A DNA stretch of 64,000 nt from Azonexus sp. Lineage in GTDB: Bacteria > Pseudomonadota > Gammaproteobacteria > Burkholderiales > Rhodocyclaceae. The stretch spans positions 79,578 through 143,577 of the forward strand of contig NZ_JAVBXX010000014.1 of the NCBI RefSeq assembly GCF_030824335.1. The letters run 5' to 3'. The position numbers were made by a program, and so were the translations under genes. This document shows, piece by piece, positions 46,032-54,825 of this stretch; the first letter of the stretch is position 1, and every line of letters starts with the position of its first letter. The notes under the pieces are model-generated. The model saw only the letters and a program-made list of their open reading frames with translations. It did not search any database and was not told where the DNA came from.

Positions 46032-47337
46032 CCCGGCGAATATTGAAACGCCGGCGCTTCCAGCCCATGAAAGCGCGCTTCGGCTGAATCAGGTTGGCAA
46101 TGTAATAGAGCAGCTTGAACATCCAGATCGAACGCCAGATCGGCGTCTTGCCGAAAACATCGCCGGCCAGCACGGAAAGTAGCGCTTCCTTGACCCGGAA
46201 GATGTTCTTCGGATACATGAAAAAATCGCGCATGATCGGATTGGTGACCCGGTAAATGAACCAGGAAAATTCCTTCGGCCCATGCTTCATCTGGCGATCG
46301 AAATGTTTGAGTGCGGCTGCCGCAGTGGCCGGATTTTTCAAGCAGCTATCGACGGCCTCGGCACCGAGCACACCACTGTTCATTGCCAGCCAGACACCGG
46401 ATGAAAATACCGGATCAATGAAGGCGTAAGCGTCTCCGAGCAACAGGTAATTCTTTCCGTGATTTCTTTCCGAAACATAGGAAAAATTGCCGGTGGCTTC
46501 GACGTCATGGACCAGCGTTGAATCCTTGAGGCGTTCCGCCAACGGCGGACACATGGCAATACCGTCGCGCAGGAACTGCTCCAGACTGCGTTCGCCCCGG
46601 GTTTTCATGTAATACGGCCAGGTCACCATACCGACGCTGGTCACGTCATTGACCATGGGGATGAACCAGAACCAGCCGTGTTCAAACCAGAAGATGGTGA
46701 TGTTGCCGCTGGCTTGTCCCTCATGCCGGCGGGCTTGGGAAAAATGGCCATAAACCGCGGAACTGTTGTGGCGCGGATTGCGCTGTTTGATTTGAAAACG
46801 GTTGGCGAGGAAGGTATCCCGGCCGGATGCATCGATCAGAAATCGGGCCTGCCACTCCTGTTCAGCGCCATCATCGTGCTGTGCCCGCACCAGTACGCTG
46901 TCGTCTGGCTGGAAATCAACCGACTTGGCCTTGCACGTCTCGAAGACCTCGACGCCTTTTTTGGCCGCATTGCGAATCAGCACCGTATCGAATTCGGCCC
47001 TCGGCACCTGGTAAGCGTAAGGCATGGATTTATCCCAGGCATCGGCAAACTCGAAGGTCTGGGTGTGGTCGTGATGCGGCGAAACAAACTCCGCACCGTG
47101 TTTTTCCATCCCGATAGCGCGCACTTCGTCAGCAATACCCAGACGTTCGAACAAGGGCAGATTGGCCGGCAACAAGGATTCACCGATATGGAATCGCGGA
47201 TGCCTGGCTTTTTCCAGCAGCACCACCTTGTAGCCTTTTTCCGCCAGCAATGGCGCAATCGTGGAACCAGCAGGCCCACCGCCAATGACCAGTACATCGC
47301 ACTGACGACGTTCAACTGCTTGTATTTGCTGCGTCAT
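46003..47337 (-). CDS. Flavin-dependent halogenase-like protein
   Basis: A 444-residue flavoprotein. The FAD-binding GGGPAGST is at 19-26, followed by PRFHIGESLLPANL (48-60). The halogenase motif WxWxIP is present as WFWFIP (222-227), and GDAYAFIDPVFSSGVWLAMN is the later FAD motif, as in halogenases that use carrier-bound substrates. Xanthomonadins carry bromine, so halogenation of the polyene or aryl group is a sensible prediction. Related oxidoreductases exist that do not halogenate, so activity is unproven. No flavin reductase gene is nearby. Confidence 0.82.
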   Translation of the reverse strand: MTQQIQAVERRQCDVLVIGGGPAGSTIAPLLAEKGYKVVLLEKARHPRFHIGESLLPANLPLFERLGIADEVRAIGMEKHGAEFVSPHHDHTQTFEFADAWDKSMPYAYQVPRAEFDTVLIRNAAKKGVEVFETCKAKSVDFQPDDSVLVRAQHDDGAEQEWQARFLIDASGRDTFLANRFQIKQRNPRHNSSAVYGHFSQARRHEGQASGNITIFWFEHGWFWFIPMVNDVTSVGMVTWPYYMKTRGERSLEQFLRDGIAMCPPLAERLKDSTLVHDVEATGNFSYVSERNHGKNYLLLGDAYAFIDPVFSSGVWLAMNSGVLGAEAVDSCLKNPATAAAALKHFDRQMKHGPKEFSWFIYRVTNPIMRDFFMYPKNIFRVKEALLSVLAGDVFGKTPIWRSIWMFKLLYYIANLIQPKRAFMGWKRRRFNIRRVDDPAMDSV

Positions 47338-47424
47338 CCGGGTCTACCTTTTCAAAACTTTTCTGTCACGACAAGGCTATCAGCATGACATGCCCAGCCA
47401 AAAACCTTGGCAAAGGACCGAGGA

Positions 47425-49071
47425 TTATACTGCCACCACACTCGCTGACGGGGTGCTGCAACTCGCACCAACGTATTCGACGGGAATAATCTGCTTCATG
47501 GCATCGCGTCGGGTCAATTTGACCGGCGACATGGCGACGATATTGTCGATCTGCAGATCAGTCGACAGTTGCGGCTTGAGCCCCACCGGCTGGCGCGGAT
47601 GCAGGCGGAATTCACGCTTGGCCTTTTCCAGCTGTTCCTTGTTGCTGCTGAAATAACGCGCCGCGGCGATGGTTTCCGGTAAATGCTTGAGCACATGCCA
47701 CAAGCTCCAGCGGTGCTGCCAAAGGCGCTTGGCGAAACGGTGACGGTAAGCTTTGCTATCGTAGAAACGCTTGACGTGCCAGTTGTACAGCGCGTCCATT
47801 TCCTCACGCGACTTGAAACCTTCGGGCAAATATACGAAATTCAGGCAGTTCATCAGCCGCCAGTCCTCGATCATCTCGCCGCCGACGCCGCTGACACATT
47901 CGTCCCAGATCGGCGCGCCGTGCAGCGGGCTGAACTTGGTCATGTTCATTTCGTCGAGATCGAGCGACAGGATGAAATCGCTGGTGGTCTTGACCGTTGC
48001 CGGCGTCTCGCCCGGCATGCCGAAGATGAACAGGCCCTTGGCGCGCAGCCCGGCGGCGTGGATCTGGCGCACCGTATCGCGCACGGCATCCAGTGTGACG
48101 CCGGCCTTGTGGCGTTCCATCATCGCCGGATCGGCCGATTCGATACCCATCGATACCATCAGTGCGCCAGCCTGCTTCAGCTTGGCCAGCATTTCGTCCG
48201 AGGTATGGCCGGTGCGGATCGCACAATTCCACTGCACGCCGAGCGGCTTTTCGATCAACAGGTCACAGAGGTCCATGACGCGCTGTTTCTTGGCGGTGAA
48301 CAGGTCGTCGTACATGTTGATGTGATAGACGCCGAAGTTGTCCCGCAGGTACTTCATGTGGTCGTAGGTGTATTGCGCCGAATTGGTCTTGTACAGGCGC
48401 TCGAACACCGTGCGGTCGCAGAACGAGCAGGTGTAGGGACAACCGCGCGAAGTGATCATCGTTGCACCGTAACGCTTTTCGTAGGCGAACAGCGGCAGGT
48501 GGTAGGCGTGCGGGAAACCGGCCAACTTCTCGTAGGCAGGGAAAGGTAACTCGTCAAGATCGAGAATGCGGTCACGCCGGGGGTTGACCGTGATATTGCC
48601 GTTTTCATTGCGCCAAATCAGGTTGCCTATGCCAGCCAACGGCTTGCCGTCGGCCAGATCGAGCAGGGCGCCTTCGCCCTCGCCAATGACCAGATAGTCA
48701 ATTTCCGGAAACTGTTCGAGGATAGGTGCGCCGAGTGACGAGACATGGACATTGCCGAAAACTATTTTTATTTCCGGCCGGCGCTGACGAATATAGGCAG
48801 CAATCTCTAAGGCATCCATGAAACCCGATGTGGTAGCGGAAAAACCGACCATTTCAGGCTCAGTGGCCAGCACGATTTCCGCATTCTCGGCAATCGTCGG
48901 CGGTGCGTAAGGGCCAAGGCAGTCATGCAATTCCACGCTGTGGCCAAACTTTTCCAGCCAGCTTGCCAGTTGCATGATGCCAATCGGCGGCATGCGATTA
49001 GCCAGCACCGAAAAATCAGGCTGTCCCGGCACAAAATTAAAACCAGCAGGGTGAACGAGGGTGATACGCAT
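47425..49071 (-). CDS. Cobalamin-binding radical SAM enzyme
   Basis: A 548-residue protein. The N-terminal 135 residues look like a B12-binding domain (MQLASWLEKFGHSVELHDC, then IVFGNVHVSSLGAPILEQ). The radical SAM core has the cluster motif CPYTCSFC (Cys211, Cys215, Cys218). The C-terminal part is 150 residues of unassigned sequence. Enzymes of this class often methylate unreactive carbon or make ring rearrangements. It precedes the halogenase-like gene by 87 bases on the same strand, and may be the first gene of that operon. Confidence 0.88.
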   Translation of the reverse strand: MRITLVHPAGFNFVPGQPDFSVLANRMPPIGIMQLASWLEKFGHSVELHDCLGPYAPPTIAENAEIVLATEPEMVGFSATTSGFMDALEIAAYIRQRRPEIKIVFGNVHVSSLGAPILEQFPEIDYLVIGEGEGALLDLADGKPLAGIGNLIWRNENGNITVNPRRDRILDLDELPFPAYEKLAGFPHAYHLPLFAYEKRYGATMITSRGCPYTCSFCDRTVFERLYKTNSAQYTYDHMKYLRDNFGVYHINMYDDLFTAKKQRVMDLCDLLIEKPLGVQWNCAIRTGHTSDEMLAKLKQAGALMVSMGIESADPAMMERHKAGVTLDAVRDTVRQIHAAGLRAKGLFIFGMPGETPATVKTTSDFILSLDLDEMNMTKFSPLHGAPIWDECVSGVGGEMIEDWRLMNCLNFVYLPEGFKSREEMDALYNWHVKRFYDSKAYRHRFAKRLWQHRWSLWHVLKHLPETIAAARYFSSNKEQLEKAKREFRLHPRQPVGLKPQLSTDLQIDNIVAMSPVKLTRRDAMKQIIPVEYVGASCSTPSASVVAV

Positions 49072-49135
49072 GGAAGTCCTTTGTGAAGACTGCCAATTTT
49101 ATTGGAAATTCAGGCAGCATGCGTTTCAACGAAAA

Positions 49136-49912
49136 TCACGCGCCAGCCAAGGTATCCCAGGCAAATTTGATGATCAAAACGCCAACCACCAACAGGAACA
49201 CGATCCGGATAAACCTGCTGCCATATTTAAGTGCCAGCCAGGTACCGGTAGCAGAACCCGCAACATTGGCGATTGCCATTCCCGCTGCCAGCAAGGCAAT
49301 AACGTGACCAGCGGGCAGGAAGTAAGCCAGTGCGGCAAGATTTGTCGCCACATTCACCACCTTCGCACCGGCCGAAGCATGCAGAAAATCAAAGCCGAAA
49401 AACCGGATGAACAGAAAAATCAGAAAACTGCCAGTTCCCGGACCAAAAAACCCATCGTAAAACCCGATGACGCCACCAAGCAACAAGGCATACAAAAATT
49501 CATGGCGACCGCGATGCAGCGGCTGGTGTAGCAACCCGAAATCCTTGCGCATCAGGGTGTAGACCGCAGAAAAAACAAGCAGGACAAGAATCAATGGCCT
49601 GATCGCTTCCTTTGGTAACCAGGCAACGGCTGCTGCGCCGGCGTAAGACAACAAAAATGCAGATGCAGCCGCTGGCAGAATTGTCCGCCATGGCATGTCT
49701 ACTTGCCGAGCATAACGCCAAGCTGCATTGGCCGTACCAAAAACGCTGGCTACCTTGTTGGTCCCGAATAAAGTTGCCGGGGCAACACCTGGTTGGGCAA
49801 TAAACAAGGCTGGAATTTGTACAAGCCCACCACCACCCACGACAGCATCGACCAGACCAGCAACAAAAGCAGCAAAAATCAGCCAGCTCAAAACGGGTGG
49901 AAGTAGCTCCAT
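49136..49912 (-). CDS. TauE/SafE family sulfite/anion exporter
   Basis: A 258-residue membrane protein with about seven segments. The glycine-rich blocks FVAGLVDAVVGGGGLVQIPAL near the N-terminus and LLGGVIGFYDGFFGPGTGSF in the middle mark the TauE/SafE family (also called TSUP). Substrates include sulfite, sulfoacetate and thiosulfate in known members. It lies 64 bases upstream of the radical SAM gene, so read-through is possible. Confidence 0.9.
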   Translation of the reverse strand: MELLPPVLSWLIFAAFVAGLVDAVVGGGGLVQIPALFIAQPGVAPATLFGTNKVASVFGTANAAWRYARQVDMPWRTILPAAASAFLLSYAGAAAVAWLPKEAIRPLILVLLVFSAVYTLMRKDFGLLHQPLHRGRHEFLYALLLGGVIGFYDGFFGPGTGSFLIFLFIRFFGFDFLHASAGAKVVNVATNLAALAYFLPAGHVIALLAAGMAIANVAGSATGTWLALKYGSRFIRIVFLLVVGVLIIKFAWDTLAGA

Positions 49913-50261
49913 GAATTACTCAGTGTAAGGAAGCAGTTTGAAGTGAAAAACCGGCGCGCAGTGTGTTTTCTGGGGGCACTATGTTGTTTTATATAAATAC
50001 TTAAATATGAAGACTATGTTAACTACCTCAGAGACAAGTCTGTGGATAAGTTTATTTTTGTTATATAAAACAAATGGATGTGTTGATTATTTGGCGCTTG
50101 GCAAGTCCACTTGAAAGCTGTTGATGTAATGGGGACAGTTTTTCGACTTTGATGGATTCAGTGCTTTATCCACAAAGCGCACACAAGTTATGCACAGGTT
50201 TGTCTACAGACAATTTTGGCGATGAAACCCCCCGGCATACTGGATAACTTCAGGATTTTGT
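49913..50261. other. AT-rich intergenic region with DnaA boxes and inverted repeat (origin-like)
   Basis: A 349-base gap with no supported gene, visibly richer in A/T than its surroundings. It holds perfect 9-mer DnaA boxes TGTGGATAA (50041-50049, reverse) and TTATCCACA (50166-50174, forward), a one-mismatch box TTATGCACA (50188-50196), and a 13-bp perfect inverted repeat. The stretch 49980-50075 is nearly all A/T. These are the ingredients of a replication origin or a DnaA-binding control site. It lies 7 kb to the left of dnaA. Confidence 0.7.
49984..50073. repeat. 13-bp inverted repeat around a DnaA box
   Basis: TTGTTTTATATAA at 49984-49996 is the exact reverse complement of TTATATAAAACAA at 50061-50073. 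The 64-base interval contains the DnaA box at 50041-50049. Confidence 0.8.
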
Positions 50262-52580
50262 TCAGTTGATACCGAGCGCTTGCGTCAGTTTCTTGACATG
50301 ACGCAGTACTGGCATGACTAATTCCCTGCAACTGGATATGTCGTTGCAGGCAGCGCTTTGTTCAAGCTGGCGTGCCGCTTCTTCACCAGTATCGGCAGCA
50401 AACGTCGAGAAGAGGCCTTTGAGGGTATGGGCATGGCGTTCGATCAAGCGGCAATCTTGAGCGCTGACAGCGGCTTCGAGATCACGTTGATACCCGGCTG
50501 AACCGCTAATAAAGAGATCCGCAAGTTCCTTGAAAAGTTGTTCATCGTCCAGCATTTCAATGACTCTGGCCCGATCAAAACAGGGTTGATCAGCTTCTGT
50601 AATGATTTCTGGTGATTTTTCCGAGAATAAACGGCGAATTTCACTTTCGAGAATCTTCAAGCTGATCGGCTTGGAGATATATCCGTCCATGCCTGCAGCA
50701 AAACATTGTTCTCGATCTTCGACCAAGGCATTTGCCGTCATGGCAATGATTGGCAAGCGCCTGGCCTCGGTATTTTGTGCTTCCAGGCGCCTGATTTCCC
50801 GAGTTGCCGCCAAACCATCCATTTCCGGCATTTCCATATCCATCAGGACCAGAGAGAAATCGTTTCCTGCCAATTTTTCCAATGCAATCAGGCCGTTTTC
50901 AGCAATATCGAATTCGAGCTGCAGGCGTTTAAGCATGGCAACGCCAAGTTGCTGATTGACCCGGTTATCGTCCACCAGCAGAACCCTGCCCTGAACAAGA
51001 TGGAAAACGCTGTCGGCGCTTTGTTCACGCTGAGCCTGTTTGGGTACTTCAGGATTTTTTCCCAGAACCAGTGGCAGGGTTAGCCAGAAACAGGTGCCAA
51101 CACCGACCGCACTCTCCGTTTCAATCGTGCCGCCCATGGCTTCGATCAATTCTTTCGAGATCAGCAGCCCCAGCCCGGTCCCCCCATATTTTCGCGTAAT
51201 CGTTTCATCGGCCTGGGCAAATGGTTTGAACAAACGGGCAATGTTTTCTTCATCCATTCCGATGCCGGTATCGCGAATACTGAAAATCAACTGCTTGTTG
51301 TCGACCGCAATGCGCAATTCGACAGAACCTTGCTCGGTAAATTTGACTGCGTTAACCAGAAGATTGATCAAAACCTGGCGCAAGCGTGTCGGATCGCCAA
51401 CTATTCGCTCAGGCAAGTCTGCGGCAATGTCCGAAATGAAGCTCAGACCACGGGCTGTAGCTTGGTCAAGAACAATGCTGCGCACGGAGTCGATGGTCTT
51501 TGGCAAATCGAATTCAATCTGTTCCAGTGTCATGCTGCCGGCTTCAATCTTGGCGTGATCAAGCACAGCGTTGATCAACTCCATGAGATGCTTGCCCGAA
51601 CTGTTGATCAGATCGACATAGGTCTTTTGTGAAGGAGGAAGCGGCTCCGAACCGAGCAATTCTGCGAATCCGATAATGGCATTGAGCGGCGTACGCAACT
51701 CATGGCTCATGCGCGAAACAAATTCGGATTTTGCCCGGCTGGCCCTTTCGGCTTCATTTTTTGCCTGGCTCATTTCATCCAGGGCATCTTCCAGCTTCAG
51801 GTTGGCAATCTTGACCCGATGCAGAAAAACGATGCTCATCAAACCGGCCAGCATCATGACCAAGGCCATTAAGCCAATCTCGATTTTCTTGAGTCTGGCC
51901 CTTTGATCAGCCAAGGCGGCTTCCAATTCGAGCAAACGGCTATTTCCTTCAAAAAACAGACGGTTTGCATTTTCATCAAGGCGGGAAAAATAGGGTGGGA
52001 GATGCTTGAGGAATGCATCGAATTCGTCATGCAACAGGAAAAAACCTCGGTAATCATTATTTCCCTGATATGACCAGCCGCGTTCCAGCAACTTCTCCAA
52101 CTCGCTAACGCGTTCCTGAACCTGATCGAGCAGGGGTGCTATCTCGATCATTTCCATCACATACGCACTGCTATTGCCGTCAGGGAGATAAGTCACTTCA
52201 CGAATCATCTCATCACGACCTTCAAGATTCAGCAGCACCTCCTGCCGAATGATTCCCCCTTTTTCCAGGATGGAGAGGTCATGCTTCAGTTTGCTCAGAT
52301 GACTGTCGATGGAACGTTTGACCCGCAACATGGCTGCCTGATTGCTCGTCGTAGCCAACAGGTACAGGTCTTTTTCCAGGTTGTGTATGCCCCGGACGAT
52401 TTCCTCGCCGGCAAACAGACGCGCCCTTTCATTGGCACTCTTTGCCCGAAGTTCATCCTGCAGGCCATCGAAAAACACCATCAAGCCAAGAACGACCAGC
52501 AGGCACAGGAGCCCGACCCCAAGTAACCAACGGATTGACGGGTCCAGCTTGAAAAGAGATTTTTCGCCGGTAAAAGGCAT
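50262..52580 (-). CDS. Membrane hybrid sensor histidine kinase (HisKA-HATPase-REC-Hpt)
   Basis: A 772-residue sensor. A membrane segment at about 17-37 and another at about 230-250 enclose a periplasmic domain of some 190 residues predicted to be helical. Then come HisKA with His293 (SRMSHELRTPLNAIIG), HATPase ([29 protein letters not shown]), a receiver with Asp581 (VLMDMEMPEMDG) and an Hpt domain with His718 (HAHTLKGLFSTF). It begins 4 bases after the stop of the binding-protein gene, so that protein is probably its ligand receptor. No response regulator with an output domain is adjacent. Confidence 0.93.
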   Translation of the reverse strand: MPFTGEKSLFKLDPSIRWLLGVGLLCLLVVLGLMVFFDGLQDELRAKSANERARLFAGEEIVRGIHNLEKDLYLLATTSNQAAMLRVKRSIDSHLSKLKHDLSILEKGGIIRQEVLLNLEGRDEMIREVTYLPDGNSSAYVMEMIEIAPLLDQVQERVSELEKLLERGWSYQGNNDYRGFFLLHDEFDAFLKHLPPYFSRLDENANRLFFEGNSRLLELEAALADQRARLKKIEIGLMALVMMLAGLMSIVFLHRVKIANLKLEDALDEMSQAKNEAERASRAKSEFVSRMSHELRTPLNAIIGFAELLGSEPLPPSQKTYVDLINSSGKHLMELINAVLDHAKIEAGSMTLEQIEFDLPKTIDSVRSIVLDQATARGLSFISDIAADLPERIVGDPTRLRQVLINLLVNAVKFTEQGSVELRIAVDNKQLIFSIRDTGIGMDEENIARLFKPFAQADETITRKYGGTGLGLLISKELIEAMGGTIETESAVGVGTCFWLTLPLVLGKNPEVPKQAQREQSADSVFHLVQGRVLLVDDNRVNQQLGVAMLKRLQLEFDIAENGLIALEKLAGNDFSLVLMDMEMPEMDGLAATREIRRLEAQNTEARRLPIIAMTANALVEDREQCFAAGMDGYISKPISLKILESEIRRLFSEKSPEIITEADQPCFDRARVIEMLDDEQLFKELADLFISGSAGYQRDLEAAVSAQDCRLIERHAHTLKGLFSTFAADTGEEAARQLEQSAACNDISSCRELVMPVLRHVKKLTQALGIN

Positions 52581-52584
52581 CGGC

Positions 52585-53385
52585 TTAGCGGGTGATTACC
52601 GTTTTGTTGTCGAGGAAACCATATTTTCGGAAACTCGCCTGACCTTCCTCGCTGGCGGCAAAATCCATGAAGCGGCGGGTCAGGTCATTATGTTTGCTGC
52701 TTTTCAGCTTGATCAGCAGCAAGGCCTGCGGCTTGGCCAGTTTTGGGTCAAGATCGATCACATCGATTTTCGCCACGTTGTCAGGGAAGAAACCTGTCGC
52801 GCGCCAATTCATCGTGACATCGGCTTCACCCTTCTTCATGGCATTGACCAGGCTACGCGAGTCTGGCGACAGGAAAGCAACCTGTCTGATAACTTTCGGA
52901 TAGATGGCGATGCTGTCGAGAATGTCCTTGGCTTCCTTGCCCACGCTGCCCGATTCGGCATTGCCGATAATGGCAATCAGATCCTTGCGCAATAATTCCC
53001 TGGGATCTGCTTTGACGCCTTTGGGATTTCCCTTGGCGACCATCAGCGCCATCTGGTTATAGCCAACAACCGTATGCTCAGCGAAAAGCCCTTCTTTCAG
53101 ATGTTTCTCGCGATAGGTGGGTTCTCCCGGCAAGTACCAGTCGCCGACGCCACTTCTCTTGGCCGATTGAAACAGATCTTCGGAACCGCCTTGCGCGATG
53201 GAGATTTTGACGTTCTCCCGTTTCTCGAAATTATGGGCAATCTCGGTCATTGGGCGGACCATCGTGATGCCGCAATAAAGCAGCAATTCCGGCTTGGCGA
53301 CCTGAGCCGAAACAGGCGCTGACAAGATGCCGAATGCCAGCATGAGAATGGATAAATATCTTGAACCGTAGCGGCGCAATGGCAT
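52585..53385 (-). CDS. Periplasmic substrate-binding protein, ModA/PstS-like
   Basis: A 266-residue secreted protein. A signal peptide (about 1-28, ending in APVSA) is followed by LLLYCGITMVRPMTEIAHNF, IAQGGSEDLFQSAKRSG and AMKKGEADVTMNWRATGFF, as in the family of molybdate/phosphate-type binding proteins. No ABC permease or ATPase gene lies near. With the kinase gene 4 bases downstream, it most likely senses an oxyanion or similar ligand for the kinase rather than feeding a transporter. Confidence 0.85.
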   Translation of the reverse strand: MPLRRYGSRYLSILMLAFGILSAPVSAQVAKPELLLYCGITMVRPMTEIAHNFEKRENVKISIAQGGSEDLFQSAKRSGVGDWYLPGEPTYREKHLKEGLFAEHTVVGYNQMALMVAKGNPKGVKADPRELLRKDLIAIIGNAESGSVGKEAKDILDSIAIYPKVIRQVAFLSPDSRSLVNAMKKGEADVTMNWRATGFFPDNVAKIDVIDLDPKLAKPQALLLIKLKSSKHNDLTRRFMDFAASEEGQASFRKYGFLDNKTVITR

Positions 53386-53463
53386 GGAAAACCCCAGGAT
53401 TTTGCTTAAACCTGAAGATTATACGCGCCGCCCCTGACAGGGGTATTCAGTGCGCTACTGCGA

Positions 53464-54822
53464 TCACTTGCCGATGCAGAAGCGGCTGAAGATGACACCG
53501 AGGAGGTCGTCGGCGGTGAATTCGCCGGTGATCTGACCGAGTGATTGCTGGGCCAGACGCAGTTCTTCAGCGAACAGTTCGAGCGCCGGCATGATGCCTT
53601 CGACGACGCTGCGGGCTGCTGCGACGTGTTCCTGAGCGGCGGCCAGCGCACGCAGATGGCGTTCGCGGGCGATGAAGACATCTTCGGCCTGATGCCACCC
53701 GGCGATGCGCAGCAATTCCTGGCGCAGCAGCTCAATGCCGCGATTGGCCTTGGCTGACAGCGAGATCGCGACACCATCGGTTTCATCGTGGCGTCCCGGC
53801 TCGCGGCCGGCGAGATCGATCTTGTTGTAGACGGTGATGCGCTGCAGGCGCTCGGGCATTTTTGCCAGAATCTCGCGGTCGACCGCAGAAACGCCCACAT
53901 TTGCATCGACCAGCAGCACGACCACGTCAGCGCGTTCGATTTCCTGCCAGCTACGTTCGATGCCGATCTTCTCGACAACATCCTCGGTATCGCGCAGGCC
54001 AGCGGTGTCGATGATGTGCAGCGGAATGCCCTCGATCTGGATGGTCGAGCGCAAGGCATCGCGGGTAGTGCCGGCAATCGGCGTGACGATGGCCAGATCG
54101 TCGCCAGTCAGGCGATTGAGCAGCGAGGACTTGCCGACGTTCGGCTGGCCGGCGAGAACGACGTGCAGGCCGCTTTGCAGCAGCTTGCCCTGGCCAGCCC
54201 GGTCGAAGATCTCGGCCAGTTTCAGTTGCAGGCGTTCCAGGCGGCCGAAGGCATTGGCGGCCTGCAGGAAATCGATGTCTTCTTCGGGAAAATCGAGTGT
54301 TGCTTCAACCAGCATGCGCAGGTTGATCAGTTCCTCGTTCAGCTCCCCGATGGCGCGCGAGAACTCGCCCTGCAGCGAACGGACTGCCGAACGGGCGGCG
54401 CTGGTCGTCGCGGCGTCGATCAGGTCGGCGACAGCCTCGGCTTGGGCCAGGTCCATCTTGCCGTTGAGGAAGGCGCGGCGGGAAAACTCCCCGGGTTCGG
54501 CCAGCCGGGCGCCGAGGTCGAGACAGCGCGCGAGCAGCATCTGCATGACCACCGGGCCACCGTGGCCCTGCAGCTCGAGCACGTCTTCGCCGGTGAATGA
54601 ATTCGGGCCGGGGAAAAACAGCAACAAACCGCTGTCGACCGCAGCACCGTCGGCCGCCTTGAAATCAGCCAGCGTCGCGTAACGCGGCTGGGGATTCTTT
54701 CCCGTCAGGGCAAAAGCAAAGGGCAGCAAATTGCTGCCCGATACCCGGATCACGCCGACCCCGCCACGACCTGGGGCCGTGGCGATGGCGGCGATGGTGT
54801 CCGAAGTTGCTACAACTGCCAC
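53464..54822 (-). CDS. mnmE: tRNA uridine-5-carboxymethylaminomethyl(34) synthesis GTPase MnmE
   Basis: A 452-residue GTPase that with MnmG modifies U34 of certain tRNAs. The N-terminal folate-binding part starts [20 protein letters not shown]; the G domain has [25 protein letters not shown] and NKID; the C-terminus ends FCIGK with the essential cysteine. The start lies 3 bases after the yidC stop. It is part of the conserved rpmH-rnpA-yidD-yidC-mnmE block. Confidence 0.97.
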   Translation of the reverse strand: MAVVATSDTIAAIATAPGRGGVGVIRVSGSNLLPFAFALTGKNPQPRYATLADFKAADGAAVDSGLLLFFPGPNSFTGEDVLELQGHGGPVVMQMLLARCLDLGARLAEPGEFSRRAFLNGKMDLAQAEAVADLIDAATTSAARSAVRSLQGEFSRAIGELNEELINLRMLVEATLDFPEEDIDFLQAANAFGRLERLQLKLAEIFDRAGQGKLLQSGLHVVLAGQPNVGKSSLLNRLTGDDLAIVTPIAGTTRDALRSTIQIEGIPLHIIDTAGLRDTEDVVEKIGIERSWQEIERADVVVLLVDANVGVSAVDREILAKMPERLQRITVYNKIDLAGREPGRHDETDGVAISLSAKANRGIELLRQELLRIAGWHQAEDVFIARERHLRALAAAQEHVAAARSVVEGIMPALELFAEELRLAQQSLGQITGEFTADDLLGVIFSRFCIGK

Positions 54823-54825
54823 ACC

